Shown here: positions 43,483 through 52,128 of the stretch, piece by piece
Position numbering within the stretch: position 1 is the first letter of the stretch
Layout of the letters: each line of letters starts with the position of its first letter
DNA from: Rhodoglobus sp.
Lineage (GTDB): Bacteria > Actinomycetota > Actinomycetes > Actinomycetales > Microbacteriaceae
Direction: 5' to 3'
Assembly (NCBI GenBank): GCA_025464445.1
Contig: JAODLY010000023.1
Location: 1 to 54,474 of the forward strand
Length of the DNA stretch: 54,474 nucleotides
Program-made: the position numbers and the translations under genes
The notes under the pieces: generated by a model
Seen by the model: only the letters and a program-made list of their open reading frames with translations
Told to the model about the DNA's origin: nothing
Databases searched by the model: none

Positions 43483-45675
43483 GTGTACCCACGGTCTGCA
43501 ATACCGCACGGGTACGATCTCCGGCCCCCGACAGCGCGATCGTCCCCCGAATCCCCTGGAGCCCGGGCCCGCCGCGTGCTCGGTGGGCTCGGCGGGCTCC
43601 TTGTTTTCAGCGTGATCGCCGGCCTGATCACGGCAGTCGCCGTCGCCCCGCTGATCGCGATCACCGGGGTCACGGCGTCGAGCACTATCGGCATCTTCGA
43701 CGCCCTGCCCGAATACATCCGGATGGGCCGCCTTGCCGAGCGCAATACGCTCTACGCGCAGTCTTCGGCGCCCGGCAACGTCAACGGGTACATTCCGATC
43801 GCGACCATATACGACCAGAACAGGGTGGAGGTCGGCCTCGACGACATCTCGCTCTACGCGCGGGAGGCGGCGATCGACGGGGAGGACAGGCGTTTCTACG
43901 AGCACGGCGGAATCGATGTCGGGTCCGTCGTGCGCGCGACAATCGGCAACATGATGTCGAGCGGGGTGGAGAGCGGCGCATCCACCCTGTCCATGCAGGT
44001 TGTCAAGAACATCTTCGTGCAGCGGGCCCTCGAGCAACCGACAGAGCAGCAACGCAAGGATGCATACAACGCTGCGACCGCGACATCCCTCGACCGCAAA
44101 CTCAAAGAGATGAAGCTCGCGATCGGGCTGGAGAAGAAGTACACGAAAGACGAGATACTCGCCGCCTACCTGAATATCTCCTTCTTCGGCGACAACACCT
44201 ACGGCATCGAGACCGCGGCGCAGCGTTACTACAGCACCACTGCCGCCCAGCTCACCCCCGCCCAGGCCGCGAGTCTTGTTGCCATCGTGCAGTACCCGGG
44301 TGAGCGCGGCCTCGATAACCCGGACAACTACAAGCGCAACCAGGCACGGCGCGATGTCATCCTCGCGAGCATGTACGAGGCGGGCCATCTCACGAGGGAC
44401 GAGTACGAGCAGGCGCTGCAGACGCCGGTGGATGACACGACGCTCAAGCCTTCACCTGCCGCCAACGGGTGCTACGCCGCCAACGACTACGCGAAGTGGT
44501 TCTGCGACTATGTGGTGAAGAACGTCAGCGCGTTCGAGGCGCTCGGTGCCACGACGAATGAACGTATCAAGAACTGGAAGCAGGGCGGCTACAAGCTGTA
44601 CACGACCCTGGACATGGATGTGCAGCCGAATGCCCAGAATCAGACCTGGGCGTGGGCTCCTAACGAGGAGACGGCATTCGCGTTGGGCAGTTCTACGGTG
44701 TCTGTGCAGCCGGGCACGGGCCGGATCCTCACCATGACCGAGAACAAGGTATTCAACGACACGCTGGATGGCGGCGGCGTCGGGGCGTCAGCTGTCAACT
44801 ACAACACCGACTACGAGCACGGCGGCTCGAGCGGCCTCCAATCCGGTTCGACCTACAAACTCTTCACCCTCGTCGCCTGGCTCGAGGCCGGCCACAAACT
44901 CAGCGAGTTTGTGGACTCAAGCGCCCGCACGGTCGAGCAGTCGAAATTCCTGGACACCTGCCCGGACAGCTACGGTCCCTGGGCTGGCCCATATCCGTTC
45001 AAGAACGACTCCGGTGGGGGCGGCGGCTCGATCTCGGTACTCTCCGCCACGACCGGATCCATCAATGGGGCATTCATCTCCATGGGAATGAAGCTGGACC
45101 TCTGCGCCATCCGCAGGGCCGCGGAGCGGCTCGGTGTCGAGCGCGCGGACGGTTCGCCCCTGTGGACGAACCCATCGTCGATCCTCGGCACCAACCAGAT
45201 CACGCCGCTGAGTCTCGTGGGGGCGTACGCGGCGATCGCGGCCGGCGGGGTCTACTGCAAACCGATCGTGCTCGACCGGGTGGTCGGCCCCAACGGCGAA
45301 GACCTGCCGGGGCAGGCCCGCGAGTGCAGCCAGGCGGTCGCGCCGCAGATCGCTGCGACTGTCGCATATGCCCTCCAGGCGGTGGTTACCCGCGGAACGG
45401 CCACCGGCTCGAATCCCGATGACGGGGTGCCTCTGATCGGCAAGACCGGAACGACGGACGACGCGAACCAGACCTGGGTGATTACCTCGACGACCAACGT
45501 CGCAACCGGCGTCTGGGTGGGCAACAGCATAGGTACGTACGATCTCAAGCTGTATTCGTGGAACGACGTGCAGGGAAACCTGCTCAGGCACGAGATCATG
45601 CGCAACACGATCGCCGTGATCGACGGCAAATACGGGGGTGGGGGATTTCCCGCGCCGGATCCCGCCCTCAAATGA
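43483..45675 (+). CDS. Class A penicillin-binding protein (transglycosylase/transpeptidase)
   Basis: A 730-residue bifunctional peptidoglycan synthase. A short cytoplasmic part and one transmembrane helix (about 45-70) are followed by the GT51 domain. That domain has Glu134 in DGEDRRFYEHGGID, GASTLSMQVVKN and RKLKEMKLAIGLEKKYTKDE. The transpeptidase domain has Ser456-x-x-Lys459 (GSTYK), Ser526-x-Asn528 (TGSINGA) and Lys654-Thr-Gly (GKTGTTDD). The active-site motifs are complete. A Gly-rich end (KYGGGGFPAPDP) closes the protein. The start was set at GTG 43483 because of the -10 box; GTG 43447 would add 12 residues. Confidence 0.94.
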   Translation: MYPRSAIPHGYDLRPPTARSSPESPGARARRVLGGLGGLLVFSVIAGLITAVAVAPLIAITGVTASSTIGIFDALPEYIRMGRLAERNTLYAQSSAPGNVNGYIPIATIYDQNRVEVGLDDISLYAREAAIDGEDRRFYEHGGIDVGSVVRATIGNMMSSGVESGASTLSMQVVKNIFVQRALEQPTEQQRKDAYNAATATSLDRKLKEMKLAIGLEKKYTKDEILAAYLNISFFGDNTYGIETAAQRYYSTTAAQLTPAQAASLVAIVQYPGERGLDNPDNYKRNQARRDVILASMYEAGHLTRDEYEQALQTPVDDTTLKPSPAANGCYAANDYAKWFCDYVVKNVSAFEALGATTNERIKNWKQGGYKLYTTLDMDVQPNAQNQTWAWAPNEETAFALGSSTVSVQPGTGRILTMTENKVFNDTLDGGGVGASAVNYNTDYEHGGSSGLQSGSTYKLFTLVAWLEAGHKLSEFVDSSARTVEQSKFLDTCPDSYGPWAGPYPFKNDSGGGGGSISVLSATTGSINGAFISMGMKLDLCAIRRAAERLGVERADGSPLWTNPSSILGTNQITPLSLVGAYAAIAAGGVYCKPIVLDRVVGPNGEDLPGQARECSQAVAPQIAATVAYALQAVVTRGTATGSNPDDGVPLIGKTGTTDDANQTWVITSTTNVATGVWVGNSIGTYDLKLYSWNDVQGNLLRHEIMRNTIAVIDGKYGGGGFPAPDPALK

Positions 45676-45868
45676 ACTCTTAACCTGCCGGACATGCAAA
45701 CGGGCGTGTCGGTTACACGTCTGAATCATCGAGCGCTTAGCGTCGAGTTACCGGGCACGGCGCCCGGTCGAGACGGCCAAGCGTTGTTCGTTTCGCGACA
45801 TGTGCCTCATAACACATCGGCCGTCTTCGCAGACTGGATCCGGGTCTTGTCCCGGGGATGGAGTGCAC
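45676..45868 (+). promoter_or_regulatory. Structured leader upstream of the PhoH gene
   Basis: The 193-base gap holds three hairpins in order. ACCGGGC/GCCCGGT lies at 45750-45768. A long element GACGGCC/GGCCGTC (45772-45825) contains an inner ATGTG/CACAT stem. Close to the start, CCGGG/CCCGG (45840-45855) lies just before the GGAG (45859-45862). No known riboswitch class was recognised. It may be an attenuator or simply GC-rich spacer. Confidence 0.35.
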
Positions 45869-47227
45869 GTGGCCGAGCTAGCAAACCCGACGTCGAAGCT
45901 GAAGCAGTCGCAGGTCGGGGGTGCGGGCTCCAGGCAGTTGGAACGCACATTCGTCCTCGACACGTCGGTGCTTCTCTCTGACCCGAAGGCCATCTTCCGG
46001 TTCGCCGAGCATCACGTCGTGCTCCCGGTAGTGGTGATCACCGAGCTCGAGGCCAAGCGCAACGATCCAGAGATCGGTTACTTCGCGCGCCAGGCGCTAC
46101 GCAACCTCGACGAGTTGCGCGTGCAGCACGAGCGCCTCGACTTTCCCATCGCGGTCGGCGACGGCGGAAGCCTGCGCGTCGAGCTCAACCACTCGAACAT
46201 GTCGGTGCTGCCGTCGGGTCTGCAGCTCGGCGACAACGATTCGAGAATCCTCGCCGTCGCCATGAACCTGGCCAACGACGGCCTCTCGGTCACCGTGGTC
46301 TCGAAGGACCTCCCGTTGCGTGTGAAGGCGGCATCCATAGGTCTTGCGGCTGATGAATACCGCGCAGAGCTCGCCGTCGATTCCGGGTGGACGGGCCAGG
46401 CAGACATCGACCTCGGCTCGGAGCAGATGGCCCAGTTGTATGACAACGAACAGCTGCATTCGCGCCTCGTGGAGGACCTTCCGGTGAACACCGGCCTGGT
46501 CATCCACTCCGACCGCGGTTCGGCCCTCGGGCGCGTTTCGGGCAGGGGCGAGATGCGTCTCGTGCGCGGGGACAGGGACATTTTCGGCCTGCATGGCAGG
46601 AGCGCGGAGCAACGGCTCGCGATCGACCTGCTGCTCGACCCTGAAATCGGGATCGTGTCGCTCGGTGGCCGTGCGGGCACCGGCAAGTCTGCCCTGGCTC
46701 TGTGCGCCGGACTCGAGGCCGTGCTCGAGAAGCAGCAGCACAAGAAGATCATGGTCTTCCGCCCGCTCTACGCTGTCGGCGGGCAGGAACTCGGCTTTCT
46801 GCCGGGGGATGCCGCGGAGAAGATGAATCCGTGGGCCCAGGCGGTGTTCGACACGCTCGGGTCGGTGGTTTCACAGAATGTGCTCGACGAGGTGCTCGAG
46901 CGCGGCCTGCTGGAGGTGTTGCCGCTGACCCACATCCGCGGCCGTTCACTGCACGACGCGTTCGTCATCGTGGACGAGGCGCAGTCGCTCGAACGCAACG
47001 TGCTGCTCACAGTGCTGTCACGCATCGGCCAGAATTCGCGGGTGGTGCTCACCCACGACGTCGCGCAGCGCGACAACCTGAGGGTTGGCCGTCATGACGG
47101 GGTGGCTTCGGTGATCGAGACGCTCAAGGGACACGCGCTCTTCGGCCACATCACCCTCACCCGGTCCGAACGATCGGCTATTGCCGCACTCGTTACCGAG
47201 ATGCTGGAGTCCAACGAGTTGGCTTGA
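45869..47227 (+). CDS. PIN-PhoH family ATPase/ribonuclease
   Basis: A 452-residue fusion. The N-terminal PIN nuclease domain (about 25-165) has the acidic-site opening [12 protein letters not shown] (Asp31), [12 protein letters not shown] and [13 protein letters not shown]. The C-terminal PhoH ATPase has Walker [13 protein letters not shown] (Lys273) and Walker [13 protein letters not shown] (Asp369). [19 protein letters not shown] and [14 protein letters not shown] are also typical. Such PhoH2-type proteins unwind and cleave RNA in a sequence-linked way. GTG 45869 has GGAG 6 bases upstream; GTG 45863 is also in frame. Confidence 0.9.
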   Translation: MAELANPTSKLKQSQVGGAGSRQLERTFVLDTSVLLSDPKAIFRFAEHHVVLPVVVITELEAKRNDPEIGYFARQALRNLDELRVQHERLDFPIAVGDGGSLRVELNHSNMSVLPSGLQLGDNDSRILAVAMNLANDGLSVTVVSKDLPLRVKAASIGLAADEYRAELAVDSGWTGQADIDLGSEQMAQLYDNEQLHSRLVEDLPVNTGLVIHSDRGSALGRVSGRGEMRLVRGDRDIFGLHGRSAEQRLAIDLLLDPEIGIVSLGGRAGTGKSALALCAGLEAVLEKQQHKKIMVFRPLYAVGGQELGFLPGDAAEKMNPWAQAVFDTLGSVVSQNVLDEVLERGLLEVLPLTHIRGRSLHDAFVIVDEAQSLERNVLLTVLSRIGQNSRVVLTHDVAQRDNLRVGRHDGVASVIETLKGHALFGHITLTRSERSAIAALVTEMLESNELA

Positions 47228-47239
47228 GTTTTTATCCCG

Positions 47240-47245
47240 TATTGT
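47240..47245 (+). promoter_or_regulatory. -10 box TATTGT, leaderless start of unknown membrane protein
   Basis: TATTGT lies 6 bases before GTG 47252. Confidence 0.45.
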
Positions 47246-47251
47246 CAAAAT

Positions 47252-48025
47252 GTGACCTGGGTGTTTTGGATAGTCGCGGCCACGCTGGGCGTGCTGCTGC
47301 TCTGGGGGCTGTTGGCGCCCCGGAGCAGCTGGCGATCGCTGACCAGCTGGAGCGTGTCCGATCCGCACAGCAATGAGCCCGGTGCGGGCTCATACGCTGT
47401 GCGGCGCCTCGTTGCGGGTGTCGGCACGCTGGGGCTTGCCGGGGTGCTAGTCGTAGCCTCGTCCTCATTCCTGGGGAATCTGCCCCAGGCCGCCCCGCCG
47501 TCATCCGCCGTCGAGGTGATGTGGGGCTCGCCTGATCCGCAGGTCGTGAACAGGGTGGTGGTGCCCCTTGTCGCACCTCCCGCCGGGCTTCCCGAGATGC
47601 CCATCCTCGGCTACCAGGCATTCGGCAACAGCGGTGCACCGTCGTACCTGACGAGGCTGCGGCAGTACTCATACCTGGGAAACGAGGAGATCCCTGGGTA
47701 CATCGGGGTAGTCCCCGCCGTTGGGTTCACGGCGCTCGATACTGCCAACCTCGTCGTGCATGTACGCGGCCCCATCCTCTGCTTCCCGCGCCAGGCTGTC
47801 GTCATCGAGACCGACACCACTGTGCAGATCGGCATCTACTATGGCCGGCCCGATCCCGCGAGCAGCGCGCCCGTCGACCACGCCACGGGCTGCCCGTCCG
47901 GCGCTCCCCTCACGGCCTCGCTGCTCATCCCGATCGCGCTCGCGGCACCCGTTGGCGACCGCAAAGTGCAGGCACTCGATGGCACACAGGTGCCGGGCGT
48001 GGCGATTGTCGACTCCGGCAACTAG
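47252..48025 (+). CDS. Unknown two-helix membrane protein
   Basis: A 257-residue protein that I cannot assign. An N-terminal helix (about 3-22, WVFWIVAATLGVLLLWGLL), a short loop starting PRSSWRSLTSWSV, and a second helix (about 52-72) precede an outer domain of about 180 residues. That domain has two Cys (ILCFPRQ and ATGCPSG) that could form a disulfide. The layout of loop and helix pair recalls small actinobacterial DUF membrane domains near the N-terminus. It lies between the PhoH and prepilin peptidase genes, with its own -10 box, so context gives no function. Confidence 0.8.
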   Translation: MTWVFWIVAATLGVLLLWGLLAPRSSWRSLTSWSVSDPHSNEPGAGSYAVRRLVAGVGTLGLAGVLVVASSSFLGNLPQAAPPSSAVEVMWGSPDPQVVNRVVVPLVAPPAGLPEMPILGYQAFGNSGAPSYLTRLRQYSYLGNEEIPGYIGVVPAVGFTALDTANLVVHVRGPILCFPRQAVVIETDTTVQIGIYYGRPDPASSAPVDHATGCPSGAPLTASLLIPIALAAPVGDRKVQALDGTQVPGVAIVDSGN

Positions 48026-48068
48026 CAGCCCCTGTGGAGGGATGCCGCGCCGCTGGCGGCCTCGTCGC

Positions 48069-48074
48069 TAGCCT
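48069..48074 (+). promoter_or_regulatory. -10 box TAGCCT, leaderless start of prepilin peptidase
   Basis: TAGCCT lies 6 bases before ATG 48081. Confidence 0.45.
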
Positions 48075-48080
48075 CCAGCC

Positions 48081-48650
48081 ATGACGGCGGCGCCCACACC
48101 CACTCCCGCCCGCTGGGCCGCGCTGCTCGTGGAGCCGTTGCTCGCCGCGCCGCTCGCCGTGCTGCTCGCCGTCGTGGTCGTCGCGACCGTCGGAGCCGAT
48201 CCGCGCTGCATCCCCGCGCTGTTCGTCGCGGCGGCGACCCCCGCCCTGTGCAGCAGCGACGTGCTCGAGCGCCGACTTCCCAATCGCATTGTGCTGCCCG
48301 GGCTTGTCGTAGCCGCAGGGAGTGCCGCGGGAGTATGGCTCGCGTACGGCGAACCACCGGTCGTCGCACTTCTGTCTGGGGCCGGCTACTTCACGTTCCT
48401 GTTCGCGCTCGGGCTCGCGGGCGGCATGGGCATGGGCGACGTGAAGCTCGGCGGCGTGCTCGGGCTGGCCGCCGGATTGCTGGGGCCGTCCGCCGCCGTG
48501 CTGTCACCGGTGCTCGCGTTCACGGCGGGCGGGGTTGGCGGTGTCATCGCGCTCATGCTGCGGGCACGCAGCATCCCGTTCGGCCCGTTCATGCTTGGTG
48601 GCTTCTGGGCGGCAGTCGCGCTCTGCGGGCTCGGGCGCGCGCTCGGGTAG
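48081..48650 (+). CDS. A24 family prepilin peptidase (short form)
   Basis: A 189-residue aspartic membrane protease of the type IV leader peptidase family, which trims prepilin-like signal sequences. The two catalytic Asp residues are Asp60 in CSSDVLERRLPN and Asp120 in GMGMGDVKLGG. About six hydrophobic helices are present. It lacks the N-terminal methylase domain of PilD, as in Tad-type systems. No pilus gene lies in the window, so its substrates are encoded elsewhere. Confidence 0.92.
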   Translation: MTAAPTPTPARWAALLVEPLLAAPLAVLLAVVVVATVGADPRCIPALFVAAATPALCSSDVLERRLPNRIVLPGLVVAAGSAAGVWLAYGEPPVVALLSGAGYFTFLFALGLAGGMGMGDVKLGGVLGLAAGLLGPSAAVLSPVLAFTAGGVGGVIALMLRARSIPFGPFMLGGFWAAVALCGLGRALG

Positions 48651-48667
48651 TTGCGGGGTGCGCGCCG

Positions 48668-50116
48668 CTAGCCCGGGTGGGTCATCGACAGCACGTCGAG
48701 CGCCTTGTCGAGTTGTTCCAGGGTGATCTCGCCGCGCTCGACGAAGCCGAGAGCGATTGTGGCTTCGCGCACGGTCTGGCCGTGACTCACCGAATGCTTG
48801 GCGATCTTCGCCGCGGCTTCATAGCCGATGATCTTGTTGAGCGGGGTCACGATCGCCGGCGAAGACTCGGCCTGCGCGCGGGTGCGTTCGAGGTTCGCCT
48901 GCAGGCCGTCGATTGTCTTGTCCGCGAGCAGGGTCGCGGCGTTCGAGAGCAGGCGAATCGACTCGAGTAGCGCGGTGCCCATCACCGGGATGGCGACGTT
49001 CAACTCGAAGTTGCCGGACGCGCCCGCCCAGGCGACGGTGGCATCATTGCCGATGACCCGCCAGCACACCATGAGGGTCGCCTCCGGGACCACGGGGTTC
49101 ACCTTGCCCGGCATAATCGACGATCCGGGCTGCAGGTCCGGGATGTGCAGTTCACCGAGGCCGGTGTTGGGGCCAGAGCCCATCCAGCGCAGGTCGTTGC
49201 AGATCTTGATGAGCGAGACGGCCAGCACCCGCAGCGCTCCGGATGCCTCCACAAGGCCATCCCGCGCGCCCTGCGCCTCGAAGTGGTCGACAGCCTCGGT
49301 GATCGGCAGCCCGCTACTTTCGGCGAGCAGCGCGATTACCTGCTGCGGGAATCCGACAGGGGTGTTGATGCCGGTGCCGACGGCGGTGCCCCCGAGGGGC
49401 ACTTCGGCGATGCGGGGGAGAGCCGACTGCACCCGCTCGATCGCGAGGCGGATTTGGCGTGCGTACCCGCCGAACTCCTGCCCGAGGGTGACGGGCGTGG
49501 CATCCATGAGGTGGGTGCGCCCCGACTTGACCGCCGTGGCCCACAGCTTCGCTTTCGCCTCGAGCGCGACAGCGAGGTGATCGAGCGATGGGATGAGATT
49601 GTGGATCAGATCGCCAACGACGGCGACGTGCACCGATGTCGGGAACACGTCGTTCGACGACTGCGACATGTTGACGTGGTCGTTCGGGTGCACGGGTTTC
49701 TTCGAGCCCATCTCGCCGCCCGCGAGCTCGATCGCGCGGTTCGAGATCACCTCGTTGACGTTCATGTTCGTCTGCGTGCCGGAGCCCGTCTGCCACACGC
49801 GCAGCGGAAAGTGCTCGTACAGCTTGCCGGCGATCACCTCGTCGGCCGCCTCGGTGATGAGCTTCGTCTTTTCCTCGTCGAGCTTGCCAAGATCGCGGTT
49901 GACCAGCGCGGCGGCCTTCTTGAGCTGCGCCATCGCGCGGATGATCTCGCGCGGCATCACGTCGCGCGGCGTCGAATCGTCACCGATGTCGAAGTGGATC
50001 AGCGACCGCGCCGATTGGGCGCCGTAATATTTGTCCGCGGGGACGTCGATCTTCCCCATGGAGTCGGTCTCGACGCGAGGGCGTCCGACCGAGCCGTTCG
50101 TCTGCGTGGTGGCCAT
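48668..50116 (-). CDS. fumC: Class II fumarate hydratase
   Basis: A 482-residue TCA-cycle enzyme that interconverts fumarate and malate. Visible motifs are [57 protein letters not shown] and the signature [11 protein letters not shown] (near residue 330-340). ATG 50116 has GAGG about 7 bases upstream. This is the last gene with clear actinobacterial context before the change of character near 50.2 kb, and the next gene diverges from it. Confidence 0.96.
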   Translation of the reverse strand: MATTQTNGSVGRPRVETDSMGKIDVPADKYYGAQSARSLIHFDIGDDSTPRDVMPREIIRAMAQLKKAAALVNRDLGKLDEEKTKLITEAADEVIAGKLYEHFPLRVWQTGSGTQTNMNVNEVISNRAIELAGGEMGSKKPVHPNDHVNMSQSSNDVFPTSVHVAVVGDLIHNLIPSLDHLAVALEAKAKLWATAVKSGRTHLMDATPVTLGQEFGGYARQIRLAIERVQSALPRIAEVPLGGTAVGTGINTPVGFPQQVIALLAESSGLPITEAVDHFEAQGARDGLVEASGALRVLAVSLIKICNDLRWMGSGPNTGLGELHIPDLQPGSSIMPGKVNPVVPEATLMVCWRVIGNDATVAWAGASGNFELNVAIPVMGTALLESIRLLSNAATLLADKTIDGLQANLERTRAQAESSPAIVTPLNKIIGYEAAAKIAKHSVSHGQTVREATIALGFVERGEITLEQLDKALDVLSMTHPG

Positions 50117-50230
50117 AGCAGACCTCGTTTCGGCGGCCCCGGCTCGCGGCACTCCGCGAGAAACGTCGCACGGGACAAGTGGACGGCAGTCCCCTGGCAG
50201 AATTGGCCTAGGCCACGGGCCGCGTCCGAA

Positions 50231-50238
50231 TGTATACT
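50231..50238 (+). promoter_or_regulatory. Extended -10 promoter of the TPR gene
   Basis: TG followed directly by TATACT (50233-50238). It would give a leader of about 25-30 bases with GGGAG before ATG 50271. No -35 was clear. Confidence 0.45.
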
Positions 50239-50270
50239 TTAGGAGTCATCCGCCCCGGGAGCATCTAGCC

Positions 50271-51446
50271 ATGCGTCTGTTGCGCCTCGCCGCCGCCGTC
50301 ATCGTCGCCGCCCTGATCGCCGTCCCGGCCGGGACCGCGCTCGCCGGGGAGACGACCGTGGTCATGCCGGGGGCCATGAACCAGACCGACCCCGCCGTGC
50401 TCGACGCGGCCCGCGCCAAGGTCGCGGCCGGCGACACCAAGGGCGCGATCGCGGGCCTCGCCCCGTACGTCGCGGACCACCCGCAGGACGGGGCGGCGGG
50501 CCGGCTGCTGGGCGACCTCTACTTCCGCGTCCCGGACTTCGCGCGGGCGGAGAAGGTCTGGAAGGCGATCGTCGCCATCACGCCCGACGACCGCGAGGCG
50601 CACAGCCGGCTGGGCTCGCTCTACGCCGCGCAGGACCGGATCAACGACGCGATGCGCGAGTTCCAGCTGAGCCTGCCCAGCCGCGGCGGCTACGTCGGGC
50701 TGGTGATGATCCACAAGCGCGCGGGCACGCTCGCGCAGTACATGGCGTCGCTGCAGTACGACACCGACCAGCACCCCTTCGACGTGGCGAAGTGGTCCGA
50801 GCTCGGGAACGCGCAGCGGGCGCTGCACCACTACCAGACCGCATACGACGCGTTCAGCCACGTCGTCGCGATCCGGCCGTCGTCGTGCGCGGCGCGCGTC
50901 GACGTGGCCAACGCGCTGGTCGATCTGGGCCGCATCGATCCGGCGATCACCCACCTCAACGCATGCCTGGCCGTCGACAACAACTACTATCCGGCCGTCG
51001 TGAACCTCGGCGAGGCCTACCTCGAGAAGAACGACCACGCCACCGCCCGCCCACACCTCGACCGCGCCCTGGCGATCCGCCCCGAAGCCCCCGAAGCGCT
51101 GGTCGACATCGGCTTCATCCACGACGCGCAGGGCGACTGGAAGACCGCGATCTCGTACTACAACCGCGCGATCCGCTCCGATCCGATGAAGCCCGAGGCC
51201 TACATCGACCTCGGCTACGACTACAACGAGCACCGCCTGTTCCCGCTGGCGGAGGCCGCCTACATCAAGGGCCTCAGCGTCTCCCAGGACGACGGCCGGC
51301 TGCACTACATGCTCGCCGTGACGTACAACCTCCAGGGCAAGATCGCCCTGGCCCGCGAGCAGTACCGCCACGCGATCGCCTCGGAAGAGCCGATCGTGGT
51401 GCGGGCGGCTCAGGCCGAGCTGGCCCTGCTGCCCGCGCAACCGTAA
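50271..51446 (+). CDS. Secreted TPR-repeat protein
   Basis: A 391-residue exported protein. The signal peptide is residues 1-25 (LLRLAAAVIVAALIAVPAG, cleavage after ALA). About ten tetratricopeptide repeats follow, for example AGRLLGDLYFRVPDFARAEK, PAVVNLGEAYLEKNDHATAR and PEALVDIGFIHDAQGDWKTA. TPR proteins hold partners together, here outside the cytoplasm. No membrane anchor or sorting signal was found. It is the first gene after the change in base-word usage. The secreted proteins downstream suggest an envelope assembly role, which is inference. Confidence 0.87.
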   Translation: MRLLRLAAAVIVAALIAVPAGTALAGETTVVMPGAMNQTDPAVLDAARAKVAAGDTKGAIAGLAPYVADHPQDGAAGRLLGDLYFRVPDFARAEKVWKAIVAITPDDREAHSRLGSLYAAQDRINDAMREFQLSLPSRGGYVGLVMIHKRAGTLAQYMASLQYDTDQHPFDVAKWSELGNAQRALHHYQTAYDAFSHVVAIRPSSCAARVDVANALVDLGRIDPAITHLNACLAVDNNYYPAVVNLGEAYLEKNDHATARPHLDRALAIRPEAPEALVDIGFIHDAQGDWKTAISYYNRAIRSDPMKPEAYIDLGYDYNEHRLFPLAEAAYIKGLSVSQDDGRLHYMLAVTYNLQGKIALAREQYRHAIASEEPIVVRAAQAELALLPAQP

Positions 51447-51460
51447 AGGACGCTTAACCC

Positions 51461-51476
51461 CCGCACCCCGGTGCGG
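51461..51476 (+). repeat. Small hairpin after the TPR gene
   Basis: CCGCAC (51461-51466) and GTGCGG (51471-51476) form a 6-bp stem with loop CCCG, 14 bases after the stop. Confidence 0.5.
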
Positions 51477-51495
51477 CAACCAAGCCCCCAAATGT

Positions 51496-51522
51496 AAACG
51501 GCGCGTAACGGCGCCGTTTTCT
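51496..51522 (+). terminator. Rho-independent terminator of the TPR gene
   Basis: AAACGGCG (51496-51503) and CGCCGTTT (51512-51519) form an 8-bp stem followed by a T-rich tail TTTTCTTTG. This is the clearest intrinsic terminator in the window. Confidence 0.8.
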
Positions 51523-51642
51523 TTGTGTTGCAGCCAAGGTTGCGCTCCCTAGTAGGACGCCGGCTTCCGATACCTTTTGCATCGGCCGCTTCGCGTCATG
51601 TTCGTAGCGGCGTTCCGCACGTTACCAGGAGTTGACACTTGA

Positions 51643-52128
51643 ATGCGTAGCATCGCGGCGTCGTCGCTCGTCGTTCTCGCGCTGGCCCTCCCGGGGCTGG
51701 CGTCGGCAAAACCGAACGTCACGCTCAAGCTCACCGGGTCGCTCGTGACCAAGGCGGCGGACGGCCGCACCACGATGACGCCCGTCGAGCACATCCAGCC
51801 CAAGGCCGGCGACGAGATCGAGTACGACATCGTCGCCTCGAACGCGGGCACCACGCCCGCGGTGCGCCTCATCCCGGTCGGGAGGATCCCGGCGGGCACC
51901 GCCTACGTGGACGGCTCGGCCAAGGCCGCGCGCGCTCACGCCGAGTTCTCGCTCGACGGCGGCAAGACGTGGTCGGCCTCGCCCACGGTGACGGTCAAAG
52001 GCCCCGACGGGAAACCGGTGGTGAAGAAAGCCGATCCGTCGCTCTACACGGCGGTGCGCTTCGTCACCACCGGCGCCGTCGCGCCGCGCGCGAGCGTCGC
52101 CTACACGTACGAGGTCCGCGTCAAATGA
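51643..52128 (+). CDS. Secreted DUF11-like small beta protein
   Basis: A 161-residue exported protein. The signal peptide is residues 1-22 (SSLVVLALALPGLASA). The mature part has the DUF11-like pattern of surface proteins: IQPKAGDEIEYDIVASNAGT, VGRIPAGTAYVDGSAKAA, AEFSLDGGKTWSASP and the end VAYTYEVRVK. AGGAG lies 11 bases before ATG 51643. It overlaps the next gene by 4 bases (ATGA), so the two are translationally coupled. Function is unknown; a structural surface role is the best guess. Confidence 0.82.
   Translation: MRSIAASSLVVLALALPGLASAKPNVTLKLTGSLVTKAADGRTTMTPVEHIQPKAGDEIEYDIVASNAGTTPAVRLIPVGRIPAGTAYVDGSAKAARAHAEFSLDGGKTWSASPTVTVKGPDGKPVVKKADPSLYTAVRFVTTGAVAPRASVAYTYEVRVK

Noticed and set aside
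45676-45868. A cyclic-di-AMP riboswitch before the PhoH gene
   Set aside because: The hairpins do not show the conserved ydaO core sequence that I could recognise, so only a generic structured leader is reported.
48081-48650. Evidence for a type IV or Tad pilus locus
   Set aside because: Only the peptidase is present. No pilin, ATPase or secretin gene is in the window.
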